From: Brachyhypopomus gauderio
Lineage: Eukaryota > Chordata > Actinopteri > Gymnotiformes > Hypopomidae
DNA: 64,000 nt
Direction of reading: 5' to 3'
Assembly: GCF_052324685.1 (NCBI RefSeq)
Contig: NC_135223.1
Span: 9,766,403-9,830,402 of the forward strand
Below the pieces are notes generated by a model, which saw only the letters and a program-made list of their open reading frames with translations, was not told the DNA's origin and did not search any database. This document shows positions 12,301 through 25,689 of the stretch, piece by piece; positions within the stretch are counted from its first letter, which is position 1; each line of letters opens with the position of its first letter. The position numbers and the translations under genes were made by a program.

Positions 12301-15300
12301 CTGTCCCCTCAAATCCAACAAGCCATGAAGGTCTACGGAAAGAAAACAGCTGAATGACCATATTACAGTGGACTTCATAATAATTTGCACCTCTTGTTAT
12401 GAAAACAAATCAAAATGACATTGTAGTTGCAGTTATTTAATTAATACACAAACATTAGGCAGATATTCGCCCTTTTCTCCACAGTGTTCTGTATTTTATC
12501 GTTCTAATGAAGTAATACTGGTATATTGATTAAAAGCATTCCTGCCAAAATTATTGCTTCCACTTAATATCCATTCAAATAAATCAACTGATTTTTAAAT
12601 TAAGCATTTGACACCTGTATGTCTGCAAATACGTCCACACTGTCAGAGAGGGAGAACCTGGACTTTTCCATTGCTGCCGATACTTTCACCGGGAGGGGAT
12701 GCCCTGATTCAGGCCACAATGGACCTTTCTGCTACATCAATCAATTGGTATGTTCAGTGAAAGCGGGTGGGCGTTCAGACTGAAAAAAAGCACCATCCCT
12801 GTGTCACCACGACGATGGCATCACGAGTCTTCAAAAGTACCTGCACATTTTGGCTGAAAACCTAAAGTTTTTGTGCAGGAAGCAGCGTCTGTGCTGAAAA
12901 AATTATGGTGGTGTTAAACAAAATCAGCATTTTGCCATAAGCAGTCCAGTACCCTGCATTCTTTCAAAAACCTGTGGCTGAAGAAAAATCTGGAAGGCTT
13001 TTGTATACCGCAATCCACCTGGACATGTTCGTAAACCTGACCCAGTAGTCTGGACAAGGAAGGCTCATCCCATAGGAGTGGCAGACACACAGTCACGTTT
13101 TTGGGAGGGAAGATAAATAATGTTAGTGAAAATTGACATTGTTTTTGTTCATTTCTGTTTATTTATTATGGGTAAGTTTTAACCTTGCAATGGAAATATG
13201 TTTAACTGCTTTATGAAGTGTTGAACTGGTTTAAATATACTGAACTATATAAAAAAAATTTTTTTATATATTTAATGGTTTTATGAAGTTCTGGATGTAT
13301 ACTGTTTTTTTCTTTACATTTATTTATTAATTAAATATATTTATACTCTGCATTGTAGCAGGGAGTGCATAGCATGGATGTAATCCTACAAGCTAAATAT
13401 GATGTGAGTTTTAAATGCACATGCATGTTCAGGTGTACAGTCATAGCAAAAGCATTATACTACAGGATGTATTCCTTATGCTCATTTACCAATCAATTTT
13501 ACCTCATTTATTCTCAGTTAAGGATCCAGTAAACATGACCAAACATTACCAGGAAGGTTTGAAATCATTGCTTAGGACAGAAACTGTTTTAACCACGACT
13601 GTATGTTTATACATCCTGAGAAAGACAAGGCTATTTATGGATAGCCAGACTGCACAAATAAACAGCACCCTAAACGTGAAAAGCCGCTTTTATTATCCAT
13701 GAAACTCTACAATGCCTTTGTGTACTTCTTGTACGGCATTCTGATTGCCTGTTTATTTTTACAGCGGCACCGCTGAGCCAATGGACGCTCAGCCAAGCCC
13801 CAGAGGTGCCAGGGCTCTCCGTCCATTTCCTGTGTGTGACATCATTGTGTATGCCCTGAAGACGGTGGGATGTGTGTCCTGTCTACAGCCTGGGTGGCGA
13901 GCGCTGTGTGCTGTGTGCTGCGCAAACACGACGTCCAGGAGTCCTCACAATCGCTCTGTTGGACAGGCTTGAAAGGAGACGCATGTCTCTCCCACAGCCG
14001 TGGGACACCCTGCTCTCTCCCAAGGGCCCACGGTGTAACAAAAGAGGTGATTCTGCCATAGCTGTTCACGAAGGCATACTGAAGCACTGGCCCGGTGTCC
14101 AAACCTGAAAACCTCTATGACTAACGGATCACGCACTAACCTTTGGACCGTTTTTCCTCATGGTAACTGGATTATTCAGCGATCATTTTCTCTGCAGAGC
14201 CAGCCTGGAAAAGCCAGTGTTTACTGATGCCTCAGTGGGACACGCTTTTAAACAGAGGACCTCCAGTTCTTTCCCAGATCTTTGTGAGGCCAGGGCACGT
14301 CATCTGAGACAAGCAGGGTGTCTGCAGTGTATAACAGACCCTAACAACATTGTTTACCATCTAACTCAGACTGACAGGTTTATGAAGCAAGGTTCTTTCC
14401 CTTTGTCTTCATTGTTCATTGTTCTGACTCCCTCATAAACACTGTTAAAATGATTTCACAATCCTTGATTATTACGTTGCTCCTCACCAAGCCTCTTTTA
14501 TGCATTGCACGACCTCATGCATTGGTGTACATTTTTGCATCTCATGAAAATTGCACGATGTTACATTTAAATGTACACAAAACCAAAAATTTGGCTTGTC
14601 AAGAAAGTTAAAGGGTGGTAGGGAGGTTGACAAGTTACTGAGTGGCAAAAAAACGATATGGCTATTAATATTTTAATGTTTATTTTGATATCACAGGACC
14701 AGATTGGTTATTAGAGAATGACCTAATCCTGAGGTATGACAAATATCTACTACTGTATGACATGCACAAAAGAAATACCCAAAAGCATTAGCTTAATTAT
14801 CATCAATTTTATTTTAATTGCACAAATTTATTCATGACTGACTATCCTGGACAATCTCTGTTTTGCACCAAATGGATATAATCTGAGGATATCTGTGAGA
14901 GAGTGAGTTTAACACTCCAATTACAAATGTTAAGATGATAAAGACCCGTGAAAATGTGAAACAAATGCACCTAGTGAAAAATACACTTAAAAATAAAAGA
15001 GAGAATAAAAGAGGATAAAAATGTATGAAAGAATGTCCTCATTTCAAATGCTATCATCATGATGAAAGCTGCATGAAGGGGTCACTAATATGTTTAGACA
15101 GTTGAAGTGTATGAAAAGGTTATATGGGTAAATGCTTCTCATAGAGCGTATTAATAATAATAAAGCGCAATTTTTTAATGATGCCTACATCCTCCTGCTT
15201 CATCACTGAATACCATGCTACAAAACACGGTGCACTGTTCATTGGGCATACAGTTCGAGTAGCACAACACCATAATGGTGGAGCAACAAAGGTGTTTTAA

Positions 15301-18300
15301 CATTCACCAAATTTAAAGAAAATGTTTTATTTGAACTTCTGAAATTACAGCGCATTATTATTAAATAATACATTATAATTCACGGGTCCACCTAAAATGG
15401 ACGAGGGTGACAGGCTGTGACAGGCTGTGAAGCGTCTTCAGCTAGCCCAGAGCTTTAGCACACGCATGTTGTACGTTGCATGACAAAATCTCCATTTAGT
15501 AACAGAGTGATGAGTCAGAAAGAAGTGGTTCTTTTTTTGCCTAAACTGTTATGTGCTTTCTTCCAGAAAACCGGCTTTCAATCCTGCATGATTTATGATC
15601 CTATTATGACCAGAATTTATAGCATCATGCTCATGAAAAAGAGCATAAACACAGTATTAAAACCCCCAAAATTTTATTGATGCAATAATAAATCCTATTG
15701 AGGGCCTGTAGGAATGCACTGTCCCAAGAGTGCACAGTTCGTTAAAAGTAAATGGGAAGAAAAGCCAAAGGGCCACACACCCCATGTCCATCCTGTCTCC
15801 CATCCCGTCTCCATTCAGGTTCATCAGATCAGTTTAGATTCAACCATTCGATTCCTCACTGCAAGGAGCTTTTCTGCAAGGCACTCTCACATTCCTATAG
15901 TCTTTATATGATCCCTTCTGTACTGTACGATTCATTTCACAGAAAGACAATGTAAACAGTAGTGGTGTTTTCCAGATTCAGAAGCGTACCATTTAAGAAG
16001 CATCCCACTCCAGGCTGGTTGCCATGTTGTCAAAGGGAGCAGGTGACACCTAAGACACCCAGTTCTGTTCCTGCTCTCAGGACATTTAGTTCAGGATTCT
16101 GCAGGACAATGAGTCTCACTGCTCACAGGTGTTCACAGCGCAAGGTCAGGCTCGCAAATGCCATAAACGACTTAATTAGCTAAAAACTGATTTTTTTGAA
16201 GCATTAATTATTTCATCTTCGATATCGTTTGATGGGCAAACTGTGCACCTTTCATGACACATGCCATAAAACTAAGCAACAGAAAACAAAGCAAAGCCAA
16301 ACAAAACAAATAATGACAAACCAACAAAAATCCTCGAGTTATTTTGATATTATCATTGTATCAGTTGTTAGTCCGTCAAATGTATTCATAATATTTCTAA
16401 TTCTTTCTAACAGATTGATAGGCCTAATTTAAGGCATATGTTTTCTCTGTCAGTACATCAATGTATTTTGGAGTAGGCCTATAGACCTAACGCTATAACG
16501 GGAAACTACGTGAATTTCTCGATTTATTATTTCATTATAAATCATCATAAAATTAAGCATTAGTTTTGTAGTTTTAAATAGCATAGCCTATATCGTAGGC
16601 CTATAGACGTATTCACAGAGAAAATCTACTCACATAAATATTAATAGCCTATATTAGCAGGGTAGTCAGAATACGATTTTCAATAGCATAGTAAACTATC
16701 CCATTGATGATCAAAAAGTCGTTTTCAGTACCTGTTGAAGGCAGGTTTTCTACTACGAGTTATCCAGTAATTCTCTCACAGGTCCCGCGCAGCTTCCACA
16801 ACATTATTCACTAGGCCTTTCAGAGGACAAAAATTAATATTTATCTTCGCTGGACTCAAACCTCCAAAGACTTTCGGCGCCGTTCGACGCATTCTTCCTC
16901 TTCAAGAACTAAAGAAAATACTTTGTTTCAAAGCTTATTTGCGTGTGTAGCGAATTCAAAGGCGGGTCTCTACATCTGAACATCTGTTCAATTCACGTGA
17001 CTCTAAAATGCTAACATCTGTTCAAAATAAGTTTCATTCGTGTGCCTCGAACATGTATCTGCCAAACCCTTTACAAAGTGGAAATGAACTCTAAGTTTGT
17101 CACGTTTCCCCCCATTTTCTTAACTAGGCTAAATCTAGGCTATAACAAACATGTATCCTACCTGTAGCCTATAAACAATTAAGAAAAATAAATTCGCCAA
17201 TGCGACACAATTACTCTAATTCTTATGAAGGTCCTATAAGGTTTGCTAATTGTTCTATAGGCTTTTAAAATCATAGTACGTTTGTAGCCTATTTTGTGCT
17301 TTTCCCCCCTAAGGGGGATGTAACATTATTTATGTTAATATCGGGCCTGCACTTGCTGTCATAAAAGGAACCTCTGTGTACATGAGTTTAACCTAGCCCA
17401 CCTTCCAAAACCTTCTGGAGGAAGCTTAAATTTCATAGACATCTGGAAATTCCATACATGCCTCAAAACCCAATTACACACCTTCAAACGCACACGTGCT
17501 TTTATCCATCCCAAAGATTCCACGACACGCGGAGCGGACTAAAATACTTTCCCAGACGCCACATAAAACTAGATGCCGCTACTAGGACACGCATGTTTCT
17601 GTGCCTTAAAGCCCACGCGCGTAATGTAACAGAAACAAATCTGTATCTCAATTTCCCTTGAGCAAATCGTGTTACTAAAATGTGTTTCAAAGGGAATTTG
17701 AACTTAGAAAAATCCGTTCGTTTCAGTACATTGCAAATAATGGATATATTACATTGATAAAATTAATTGAATACTCGGTTTTGGGAATATAGTTCTAAGT
17801 TCTCTCCAGTTGAAATATTCGTTGAAATATTCACATTCCGAGAACATACAGCCTAATATCGCAAGTTGTAGTTTCTGCATCTTCGTATTTGCTCGTATTA
17901 GCTCGTTAAATGGCGCTACACTCGCTATTTAATAGTTTACTGCTGGACAACAACTGGGAGCCTATGGATTTGCACTCAACAACGTGAGAATTGCTAACCA
18001 CCAAAATTAAGCATGATGGTATTTTAAATTCGTACAACTCGTAGGTTGTTTAAAATGTTATGTATATATAATGCCATCTAGCTTTAAAAAGACTAGTACC
18101 AATTGAATTTAATTTAGGCAATAATGTAACCTATGGAAGTAGCTATTGAAACATCTGAAACTTCAGAAATGCTACATTAGCACAACCACAGCTATTTTAC
18201 TCCTATAGCAATTCTAATAAAAACATTTTTCAAGTTTAAAACTGAAGGCTCCTAACTATTATTATCACATCATTAAGGAAAACATTTTTTAATAATGTTG

Positions 18301-18484
18301 TTTTTGATTAAATTCGAGGTGTTTTCGAAACAACTTCTGACATGTATTAACCTAAAATACTTTTTGTTGTGAGCACAGAGTTTTATGTTTATATGAAAAG
18401 TAATAGAAATTCAAGCTAATCTGTAGCATTTTACACCCTATAAACCTCAAGCTATGAAAAGCGAATGAATTTAAGTATTAGTAG

Positions 18485-18978
18485 TTTCTTTAGAATTTTT
18501 CAGCTTTATTACAGAAATACACATTTATTTACAAAAGTATTAAAAATAGGATGCATTTCGACACAGGATACGTTTGGCTTCGTCATAACTTGTGTCATTA
18601 ATAAATAAATATAGTTGCACGTTCTAATTTTGCACAGGTTCGAACTTGAGGCTTCAGTACCGATCGGAATATCCACAGAGTTCCCGGATGCACTGTTACT
18701 TTTCCCGTGGAAGCTGCACAGCTGAGTGAAAAGACATGCATGACATAAGCCTACACATATCCAACATTCATGGTCAAAAATAATACTATTGGTAAAGAAG
18801 TCATTATGCATAGCGCACGCATCTGCAGATTGTCTGCGGCCTTCATTTGTTAAATCCCTGCCTTCAGTTGCTGCAGTGTTTGTAAAGGTTTTCCCCACGA
18901 TTATGAAGGAATGTACGTATCCAGCATGGTTTCGACACATTGGTCCACATTGGTCTTGCCAGCAAAGACGCCTGTAAC
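18485..18978 (-). other. twist1: twist1 3'UTR exon 2
   Basis: Vertebrate twist genes carry one intron in the 3'UTR. Here a donor (aagatg|gtacgc) follows the stop codon at 19,337/19,336. A matching acceptor (aatttacag|gttacag) lies at 18,978, with an alternative seven bases further on. The exon would run to two AATAAA signals on the minus strand at 18,524-18,529 and 18,505-18,510. The 143-codon open frame inside it is not needed to explain the sequence. Exon ends are inferred from splice and polyadenylation motifs. Confidence 0.6.
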
Positions 18979-19363
18979 CTGTAAATTAGAAAATTTATTA
19001 GACTAATGATGCATTTCATAATTAGGGCCACCAGATTGTGGATGTTTGATTAGCATGACACAAGAGAAGCTAGTCTCTGACTATAACTTGTCTCTGACTA
19101 TAGCATGATTTAACCCGATGCTAAGTTCAATAATGAATGTTTATGTTTAAATGTATATATAATTTTACTTAACCTACACAAAAGGGCCTATGTATTAGTA
19201 AACAGATTCAGCTGTCAGTTAAATGTGTCTAACTATCTGTTCTAGATATTCGAAATGAGAAAAGCGTAGCTACGATGAAATTAGGGACATCTTATTAAGT
19301 TTGGCGTTTTTAAGTGTTTGGAAGAGTAAAGCGTACCATCTTGCACCAAAAGTCCCACGAGCG

Positions 19364-19867
19364 CTAGTGAGATGCTGACATGGACCACGCGCCCTCCATC
19401 CTCCACACAGAGAACGCATAGCTTAACCGTTCGTGAGCAACGTAACTACAACTTGCCATCTTGGAATCCAACTCATCACTCTGTAGCACCTGACAGAGAA
19501 AATCGATGTACCTGGCGGCGAGTTTAAGAGTCTGAATTTTGCTCAGTTTGTCTGACGGTAGAGTTGGAATAATTTTCCGCAAGGCTGCGAAGGCTTCGTT
19601 CAGCGACTGCGTCCTCTGCCGCTCGCGCACGTTTGCCATGACTCGTTGAGACTGCAGGTCTTCGTAAGAATGTGGACTGTTGCTGGTCGACTTTTTCCCC
19701 CTTTTCCCCAGGGTCGAGCTGTCGGAATCCTCCCCGTTTTTCCGACTAGATCGTCTTTTCCTCCCACATCTCTTCGGTTGCCTGTCGAGCTCTCCTTCGC
19801 TGTTGCTAAGACTGTCGGCTGGAGACACTGGAGAACTCGATTCGTCTTGCAAAGTTTCCTCAGGCAT
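19364..19867 (-). CDS. twist1: Twist1 bHLH transcription factor
   Basis: Single-exon coding sequence of 167 codons plus stop. Twist proteins are nuclear class II bHLH factors that dimerise with E proteins, bind CANNTG E-boxes and control mesoderm, neural crest and skeletal development. Visible in order are an acidic and serine-rich N-terminus ([17 protein letters not shown]), two basic nuclear-localisation clusters ([15 protein letters not shown]), the basic region and helix-loop-helix at about residues 66-123 ([16 protein letters not shown] ... LAARYIDFL), and the C-terminal Twist box ending in [14 protein letters not shown]. The frame is open nine codons upstream, but start 19,867 is chosen because family members begin [19 protein letters not shown] fits twist1 rather than twist2. 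The teleost a or b copy cannot be told apart. The glycine tracts of mammalian TWIST1 are absent, as in fish orthologues. Confidence 0.95.
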   Translation of the reverse strand: MPEETLQDESSSPVSPADSLSNSEGELDRQPKRCGRKRRSSRKNGEDSDSSTLGKRGKKSTSNSPHSYEDLQSQRVMANVRERQRTQSLNEAFAALRKIIPTLPSDKLSKIQTLKLAARYIDFLCQVLQSDELDSKMASCSYVAHERLSYAFSVWRMEGAWSMSASH

Positions 19868-20018
19868 CTCTTCGTTTGGAAGCGAATAAAACAAACGTCA
19901 TTCCCTCATTGGGCTGTGATTTAAATACTCGTATGCTTGGTGTTTAAAAACAAAAAAAATATGTATCCAGAGTTCCTTGCAACAACAAAGTTTGCTTGCA
20001 ACGAAAACGTTGGGAAGC

Positions 20019-20061
20019 TCTTATAGCCTGATGAAGTGGTTGAGTAGAGAGAAACGATTGG
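20019..20061 (-). promoter_or_regulatory. twist1: twist1 core promoter: TATA and CCAAT boxes
   Basis: On the minus strand a CCAAT box (ggccaatcg, 20,057-20,061) precedes a TATA-type motif (ctataag, 20,020-20,026) by about 30 bases. This predicts transcription start near 19,995 and a 5'UTR of about 130 bases. Order and spacing fit a classical RNA polymerase II promoter. The start site is inferred. Confidence 0.55.
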
Positions 20062-20362
20062 CCAAGGAAGCGTGTCCTACTACGTGAGAAGGAGGGGTGG
20101 GGGAATCCAGCGGTCTGGAAAAAAGAAGACTTCCCCAAGGCACCTCCCTGGAGTCTGCTGACAGCTCTTTGGAAAACTGTGAGTGCAATTTCTTACGTAA
20201 AATAACTTTTAGGAATTGGTTGCATTATTAGATATGAAAATGTAAAAAAATATATTCATAAACATTTTTACTTAACTCTACATAAACTTTGTAGATCAGC
20301 CATAGACTTTATTTCTACGTATTACTTTATTCCTGAATAGTTTCAGCAAAATATTCTCTCTT

Positions 20363-20369
<7 letters not shown>

Positions 20370-20459
<90 letters not shown>
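20370..20459. repeat. (CT)n(CA)n compound microsatellite
   Basis: A run of about 33 CT units is followed by about 11 CA units. Open frames across it are repeat artefacts. Confidence 0.98.
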
Positions 20460-23400
20460 AAACCCCCTGCCTCCACAACATTCTACATCATGTTTAGTAA
20501 CCTGTCAACTGGAAAACTGATAAACTCTAATAAATTCATTATTCAAAAAACATTTAGTGCCTTTGTACTCAGACAAGTCTAATAATACTGAGTTTTGTTT
20601 TTTGGTGTCTAGTGAGGTTTGGAAGTTTTTTTCATCACTTCAAGAACTCTATGTACACTCCATGTAGCTCAGTGTCTTTTTTTTTTGTTTGTTTTCAGCT
20701 TTTTTCATTATATCCTCATCCAATTTAAAGAGGAACAGAGTGACAGGGAAGCCCTTCTAGTGATGCAGTAATGAATGGCCCTTGAGGAAAACCAATTCTC
20801 AAAAATGGTAGTGATGCTGACTGCTACATCCATACTTTTTACATAAATTCAGTGAAAGGATATAAAACTGTGTTGTCAGAGGTACAACCAGTGCCATCAA
20901 GAATCTAGCGGTCCTTGGTGGAAGAAGTAAGAAGAGTTCAAAGAGTTCCAAATGAAGTCAGGATATCAGGACAGAGAGGATTATTTTAATGACAGGTAGC
21001 TTTTGAGTCCATTGCGAGTATTTTCCAAAGTCTATGCTGTAGGAGAGGTGAGGAGAGGTGAATCTCCAGGAGAGCTGAAGCATTCTGTCCTGCAGATGGA
21101 GGCATTCGTGCTAACTGGGCTATGTGTATAGCACACAGAAGAAAGGCCGTTTTAACTCTTGTCAATCAGACTGAAAACTAAATCATATCAATCCAACTGA
21201 ATTCACATGTTCTTTAGTAATAAATATCATCTACTTCTTTGCTTGGCACACACAGACTGTATATAGACCTATACGACTGCATCAGTCCTGACTCAAATCA
21301 TCCATAAGTACCACGTTTGGGCAGTTCCACAAGCCACAGTGTTTGCCAGATAAGTTCTATATGCTAAACATTACATGTCATGCAAGATCAATTTCCATGT
21401 GTGTGACTAGTGAGTGAACTAGAGGTTTTTTTGACTCTGAATTTTGAATTTGTGATGATGATTCATGTTCTGACTCAAGAGTCAGGAGGAGTTCAGGAGC
21501 CAAATATTTCCCCGCCTCTCCCAGAGTACGGGGTGCACAGCCAGGCCCACTGCAACTCTGGGGCCAGGGCCTATCAAGGCGGCCGCCAGCTCGTGCTTTA
21601 TTACGTATCAACTGAGTCGTGGAAAGAAGTGTTTCTCCACTGACCTATACACATATACTAGGAAGAATAACAGGTCGTTTCACTATGTTTGTCATAGCAC
21701 ATTTCACTCCACTGATAATCATATTATACTCCTACAGACCCCCACCCCCACCCCAATGCATATGCACACGCTCTCATGTGCACACACACACACACACACA
21801 AACCAACACAATACCGGCACTAATTAATGAGCTGTTCCAACACTTGGGATGTAAGACTAATCAACTGTCAGCTCAGGGGAAGTTCGTGAGACTTCTTTGG
21901 CAGCCTGAGTTTCAGGACAGGATGCCATTCTGATGGTGTAAAAAAAAATCCTCTCCTTGTGCCTTCTGACAAAAGCACTTACAGTGTCATCTAATAGATT
22001 AGACAGGCGACATCTATCTTGATGTAAAGTAAATTGTATTTTGAATTAACAGCACTTTTTACAAGCCACAAAATTATGTGACGTTTGCTTCCTCTCATCC
22101 AGTCAGATTTACACGTTACAGAAGGGCTGTGTTCATTATCACTCAGGATGACTGTTTTCCCCATTAAAATGAGCTTCAGAGCAGTGGTCACGGCAGGACT
22201 GAACACATATCTGTACTGGTAGAAGCTGTCTGGCCAGAGTAGGGAAGAGAAAATTCTGCTGGGGACCAGTTGGAGTAAATTAGTAGACCTTTAACATTTC
22301 TGGGTTAGAGGAACTCTGATCTCCAAATGAAGGCTTGTAGAAGTAAAAGCTATGTAAATACCTAAGTAAAGACCTAAGTAAAAGCTAATTGTCAAGAAAG
22401 CAAGATGCTTTATGTATTATGAATAAAATAAATGATGATGTTTTTGTGGTTTGCTGCAAAGCAAAGATTTAAGCTACAAATATAAATGGATTGAAAGACA
22501 CTGGATTTAATAGCACTGGACTTTCCCACCTGTCCAGTTTATTACTTCATTCACAATTTTGAGTATACCTGCAATGTTCCAGTTTAACTTGATCTACTAA
22601 TGTATATGTTTGGTGTATGCGGTATTATAAACTAATGAAAGGGCAAAGGATTGATAGTGTCATAGTTCAATGTGATTAAACACAAAAACATAAATACAAT
22701 TTAATATGCAATATTTCTGAAATATCTGTGGTGTATTTGAACTTGAGTTATATTGCTCACAGCGACTCCCTGCATGTGTTTTATGTGTAACTGTGTGTGT
22801 GTGTGTGTGCTGTCAGTTGGGGTCACTAAAAGTGCTGCAGCTGTGTATGTAGATGAATGTGGGGCAGGAGAAGGGGGCGTGACAGGGTGAGGTGTGTGTG
22901 TGGGGGGGGGACAGAATGATCTGGGGAGGGGCTGCTCAGCCCAGGCCAAAACCAACAGAGGAGCTGGACGGATGCTCCTGCAGGCTCTCCAGGCCGCACT
23001 CAAGAGGACCTCAGTCACCGCGTCCGCCCACCAGCCCTCCCCTGCACAGAGGGCGCAGCTGGGAGAAACTCTCAGGGAGGGAGAGACTCGTCCCAGTGGA
23101 ACCGCGTAAGGTAGACAGCACAACGGTCCTCTGAACAGTCTGACGGTGTCAGCTTTAAGTCGAAGAACACCGTAAGGAACATAACAAATTCTTGGGAGGT
23201 TTTTGTGAGCAGATGGTCTCCAAAAAATGTGTGGGAGTGACAGCGATATATCTCCCCTTGTCCGCAGCTGTGCTGTGCGATTTTTCCACCACACTTACTG
23301 TTCAATTCACCTTCAAAGTCCGTCCTCCCCAGGAGCAACTCCTGTCTGTCAGAGCACAATCACCGTCTCCCCCCACCGTGTTGCTCTTGGAACGATCCAC

Positions 23401-23826
23401 GGGCCGCCTCAGTTCCTTTATTTGCGCACTGACAGAATTGTGAAGGCCCATGTCTACCAAGAAGGACAACCTTGACTATCGGATTGCTTTGGTATAGTGC
23501 TCAAAGCATTTAACATAGTGGCTCAAAGCAAGGGCGTGAAGTTAGCTGAGCGTAGACGCTTAAGATTAAGACAGAGACAGAGACCGAGACAGGGGAGAGA
23601 GGCAGACAGTGCGCTATGTGCTGAGCACAGAGGTGCAGATGGAGCTGTGGGAACTGAACCACACCTCCAGCCCTTCCCTGCAAGACGCCGAAAACGAAAC
23701 CCGGCCAGAGCGAAAAGCCGACCGTTTTCCACGGTTCCTGGAAACGTAACTTTGAACTTCGAGCAGCTTGGTGTCTCTCTTACAGTGGAAGAGGATTTTC
23801 AGAAATCCTCTGAGACTGAAGCAACA

Positions 23827-23881
<55 letters not shown>

Positions 23882-24130
23882 AATTTTAGGCAGCTACTGT
23901 AAAGAAAGTTAGAAGGTATAATACAAAGTCTAGTAGTGAACTTGACAACACTTTTCTCCCTTAGCACAAATACTCATGACATTCTTATCACAAGAATTAG
24001 GATTTAGTTTGTTATATATAGAGAGAGAGTTTAGAGCACATTTAGCACAACACAACATCATGAAAATAAGAGGGATAATTTGAAACATAATTTGAATTCC
24101 TTTTTCCAACATTTTGCAGTCTACAGTATC
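20460..24130. other. Intergenic DNA upstream of twist1
   Basis: No recognised gene. A GC-rich patch at about 22,860-23,110, further GC-rich sequence to 23,760 and a (GA)n tract at 23,829-23,880 are present. Several plus-strand open frames here have low-complexity or unfamiliar sequence. They could belong to 5' exons of the unexplained exon pair at 24,788-25,682, but no linking splice structure was established. Confidence 0.5.
23829..23880. repeat. (GA)n microsatellite
   Basis: About 25 GA dinucleotides, uninterrupted. Confidence 0.97.
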
Positions 24131-24149
24131 CATTACCAATAACAGTGTG

Positions 24150-24280
<131 letters not shown>

Positions 24281-24787
24281 CTTGCAGGTGCGTCTACAAG
24301 CAGGTGTGTTGGTGTGCATAACCATCTGTAGGGCATTAGAAGAGGAGACAGCAGGTCAGCAGTCTGCGGAACAACCAGGTTCAAAGAGGCAGCCGGCATG
24401 TTTCAGACAGCACTAGAGCAGTGCAGGAGCCCTGGTCTTGTGTCCTATCACAGCTGAACCTGTACGGCTGCTCCAGGGTGCAGTGACACTAAAGCAAACC
24501 TGATGGCTGCACACGTGATATTTGATGGCAATCGTGGTGACCAGGAGTTTAAACAGACAATAATTAAAAAAATATAAAAACATCACTAAATGGGTTAATA
24601 GGAGCATAAGGTAGGAATAATACAAAATAAAACAAAAGGTATGAATGTTCCATATATTTGTGGTTGCGGACAGAGATCAACACCGACAACCTTCCCATGT
24701 AGAGCTGGGGCGGTGGCTCTGGCCTGCACCCCATACATCACTTGTCCTGGGTTTTGAACCCTTTTGACCATGTGTTTTCTCCATTAG

Positions 24788-24958
24788 CCAGAGAGAGTGG
24801 GCAGGGGGAAGGACCCGCAGCGTCAGCACGGACATGGCGGTAAGAGCTTCTCACTGGAGCTCATTCCCATCGGACACAGCCTCCCCGAGTCGCCATCACC
24901 TGGCCGGACTCGCACATTACACTCGCAGTGTGTTGAACGCGACTTCTTGACTAATGTG
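24788..24958 (+). CDS. Candidate internal coding exon, unknown protein
   Basis: I do not recognise this sequence. It is an open 171-base block (57 codons, phase 0) preceded by a good acceptor with a pyrimidine tract (tgttttctccattag) and followed by a strong donor (aatgtg|gtaaga). It reads through KSFSLELIPIGHSLPES without stops. An alternative donor (atggcg|gtaaga) lies at 24,839/24,840. It joins in frame to the block at 25,311-25,682. No upstream exon or start codon was identified, and an unrelated chance frame remains possible. Confidence 0.3.
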
Positions 24959-25310
24959 GTAAGACTGCTTTAAAGGGTTGGGTCACTCAAATCTGAGATT
25001 CCCGTCAAAGATTTATTCATCTTTATGGGATGATTCAGTACGAAAAAAGTTGGGAAAACAAACAAGCAAAAACTCAAGTGAACATAACATAGCTAATGTT
25101 ATGGAAACAGCTACCATGTGGGGTTGTTCTGAAGAAATATGAGGAGGTTTGCAAAGGGAAACTTCGTTTAAACATGAATGTCGAGGTGATGTCTGTGTAG
25201 TCGACTAACAGTCCTGAGTCTCGTCTCACACATGAGCAACATGGACAACAAAACACAGACGCAAATGCTGAACCGTCAGTCCCACGAACCGAGCTGGCGT
25301 TATGCTACAG

Positions 25311-25682
25311 GATGACAGTGCTAGTCAAAATGAAGCATATAACTCAACAGGAAATGCTCACCAAGAGTTTAGCTACAACTCTACACCTCAGCTACCCAAA
25401 GGCTGCGATTTAGAGGACGAAGGAGAGCTGGCGGGAGTCGAGCGCTTCAGTGAATTCGGTCTCAGTTCAGGAGAGGACATGTCCCTCTCAGCCAGGTTTC
25501 CCAGAGCGCTCAGTGAATCTGGGAGGGGAAATAGGAGGATGCTTAGCACACAAATCATCCCGCAGACGCTGCCAAGAGTGAGTCACAAAAGCTTCAGTCA
25601 TATGACTCAGTGGAACTGTGTTTCAGTTCATGGTGAAGAGTACGAACGCAGAAACACACAGGGAAGGGGACTGACCGCCTAG
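25311..25682 (+). CDS. Candidate terminal coding exon, unknown protein
   Basis: The open frame follows a ctacag acceptor with a weak pyrimidine tract. It starts in phase 0, compatible with the donor at 24,958, and ends in a stop at 25,680-25,682. An ATTAAA polyadenylation-type signal lies about 80 bases further on near 25,761. The predicted tail of about 123 residues is hydrophilic and acidic (DLEDEGELAGVERFSEFGLS) with no recognisable domain. Composition is more protein-like than the surrounding open frames. A lineage-specific gene, part of a non-coding transcript or chance are all possible. Confidence 0.3.
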   Translation, partial: DDSASQNEAYNSTGNAHQEFSYNSTPQLPKGCDLEDEGELAGVERFSEFGLSSGEDMSLSARFPRALSESGRGNRRMLSTQIIPQTLPRVSHKSFSHMTQWNCVSVHGEEYERRNTQGRGLTA

Positions 25683-25689
25683 CAGAGCT

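Larger units (their letters stand above)
7410..18480. other. Long gene-free segment between 7.4 kb and twist1
   Basis: No supportable coding exon was found. Contents seen: a CpG-rich patch (8,640-8,960), a 31-bp tandem duplication (9,332-9,393), an isolated TATAAAAGG (11,374-11,382), an inverted repeat of A and T runs (about 13,243-13,272), short G/C hairpins near 11,698 and 17,306, and AT-rich DNA. Several blocks near 11.7 kb and 16-18 kb contain TAATTA-like homeodomain cores, but I cannot judge conservation from one sequence. Confidence 0.55.

Noticed and set aside
1..18400. HDAC9 3' exons
   Set aside because: Expected from synteny, but no segment resembling the deacetylase domain or C-terminus was recognised.
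18509..18940. 143-codon minus-strand open frame next to twist1
   Set aside because: It lies in the inferred twist1 3'UTR exon and resembles no protein family.
20296..20582. Open frames on both strands rich in Arg-Glu or Ser-Leu
   Set aside because: They arise from the (CT)n(CA)n microsatellite.
22701..23443. GC-rich open frames of up to 197 codons
   Set aside because: Both strands are open because of composition; no recognisable domain and no splice chain was established.
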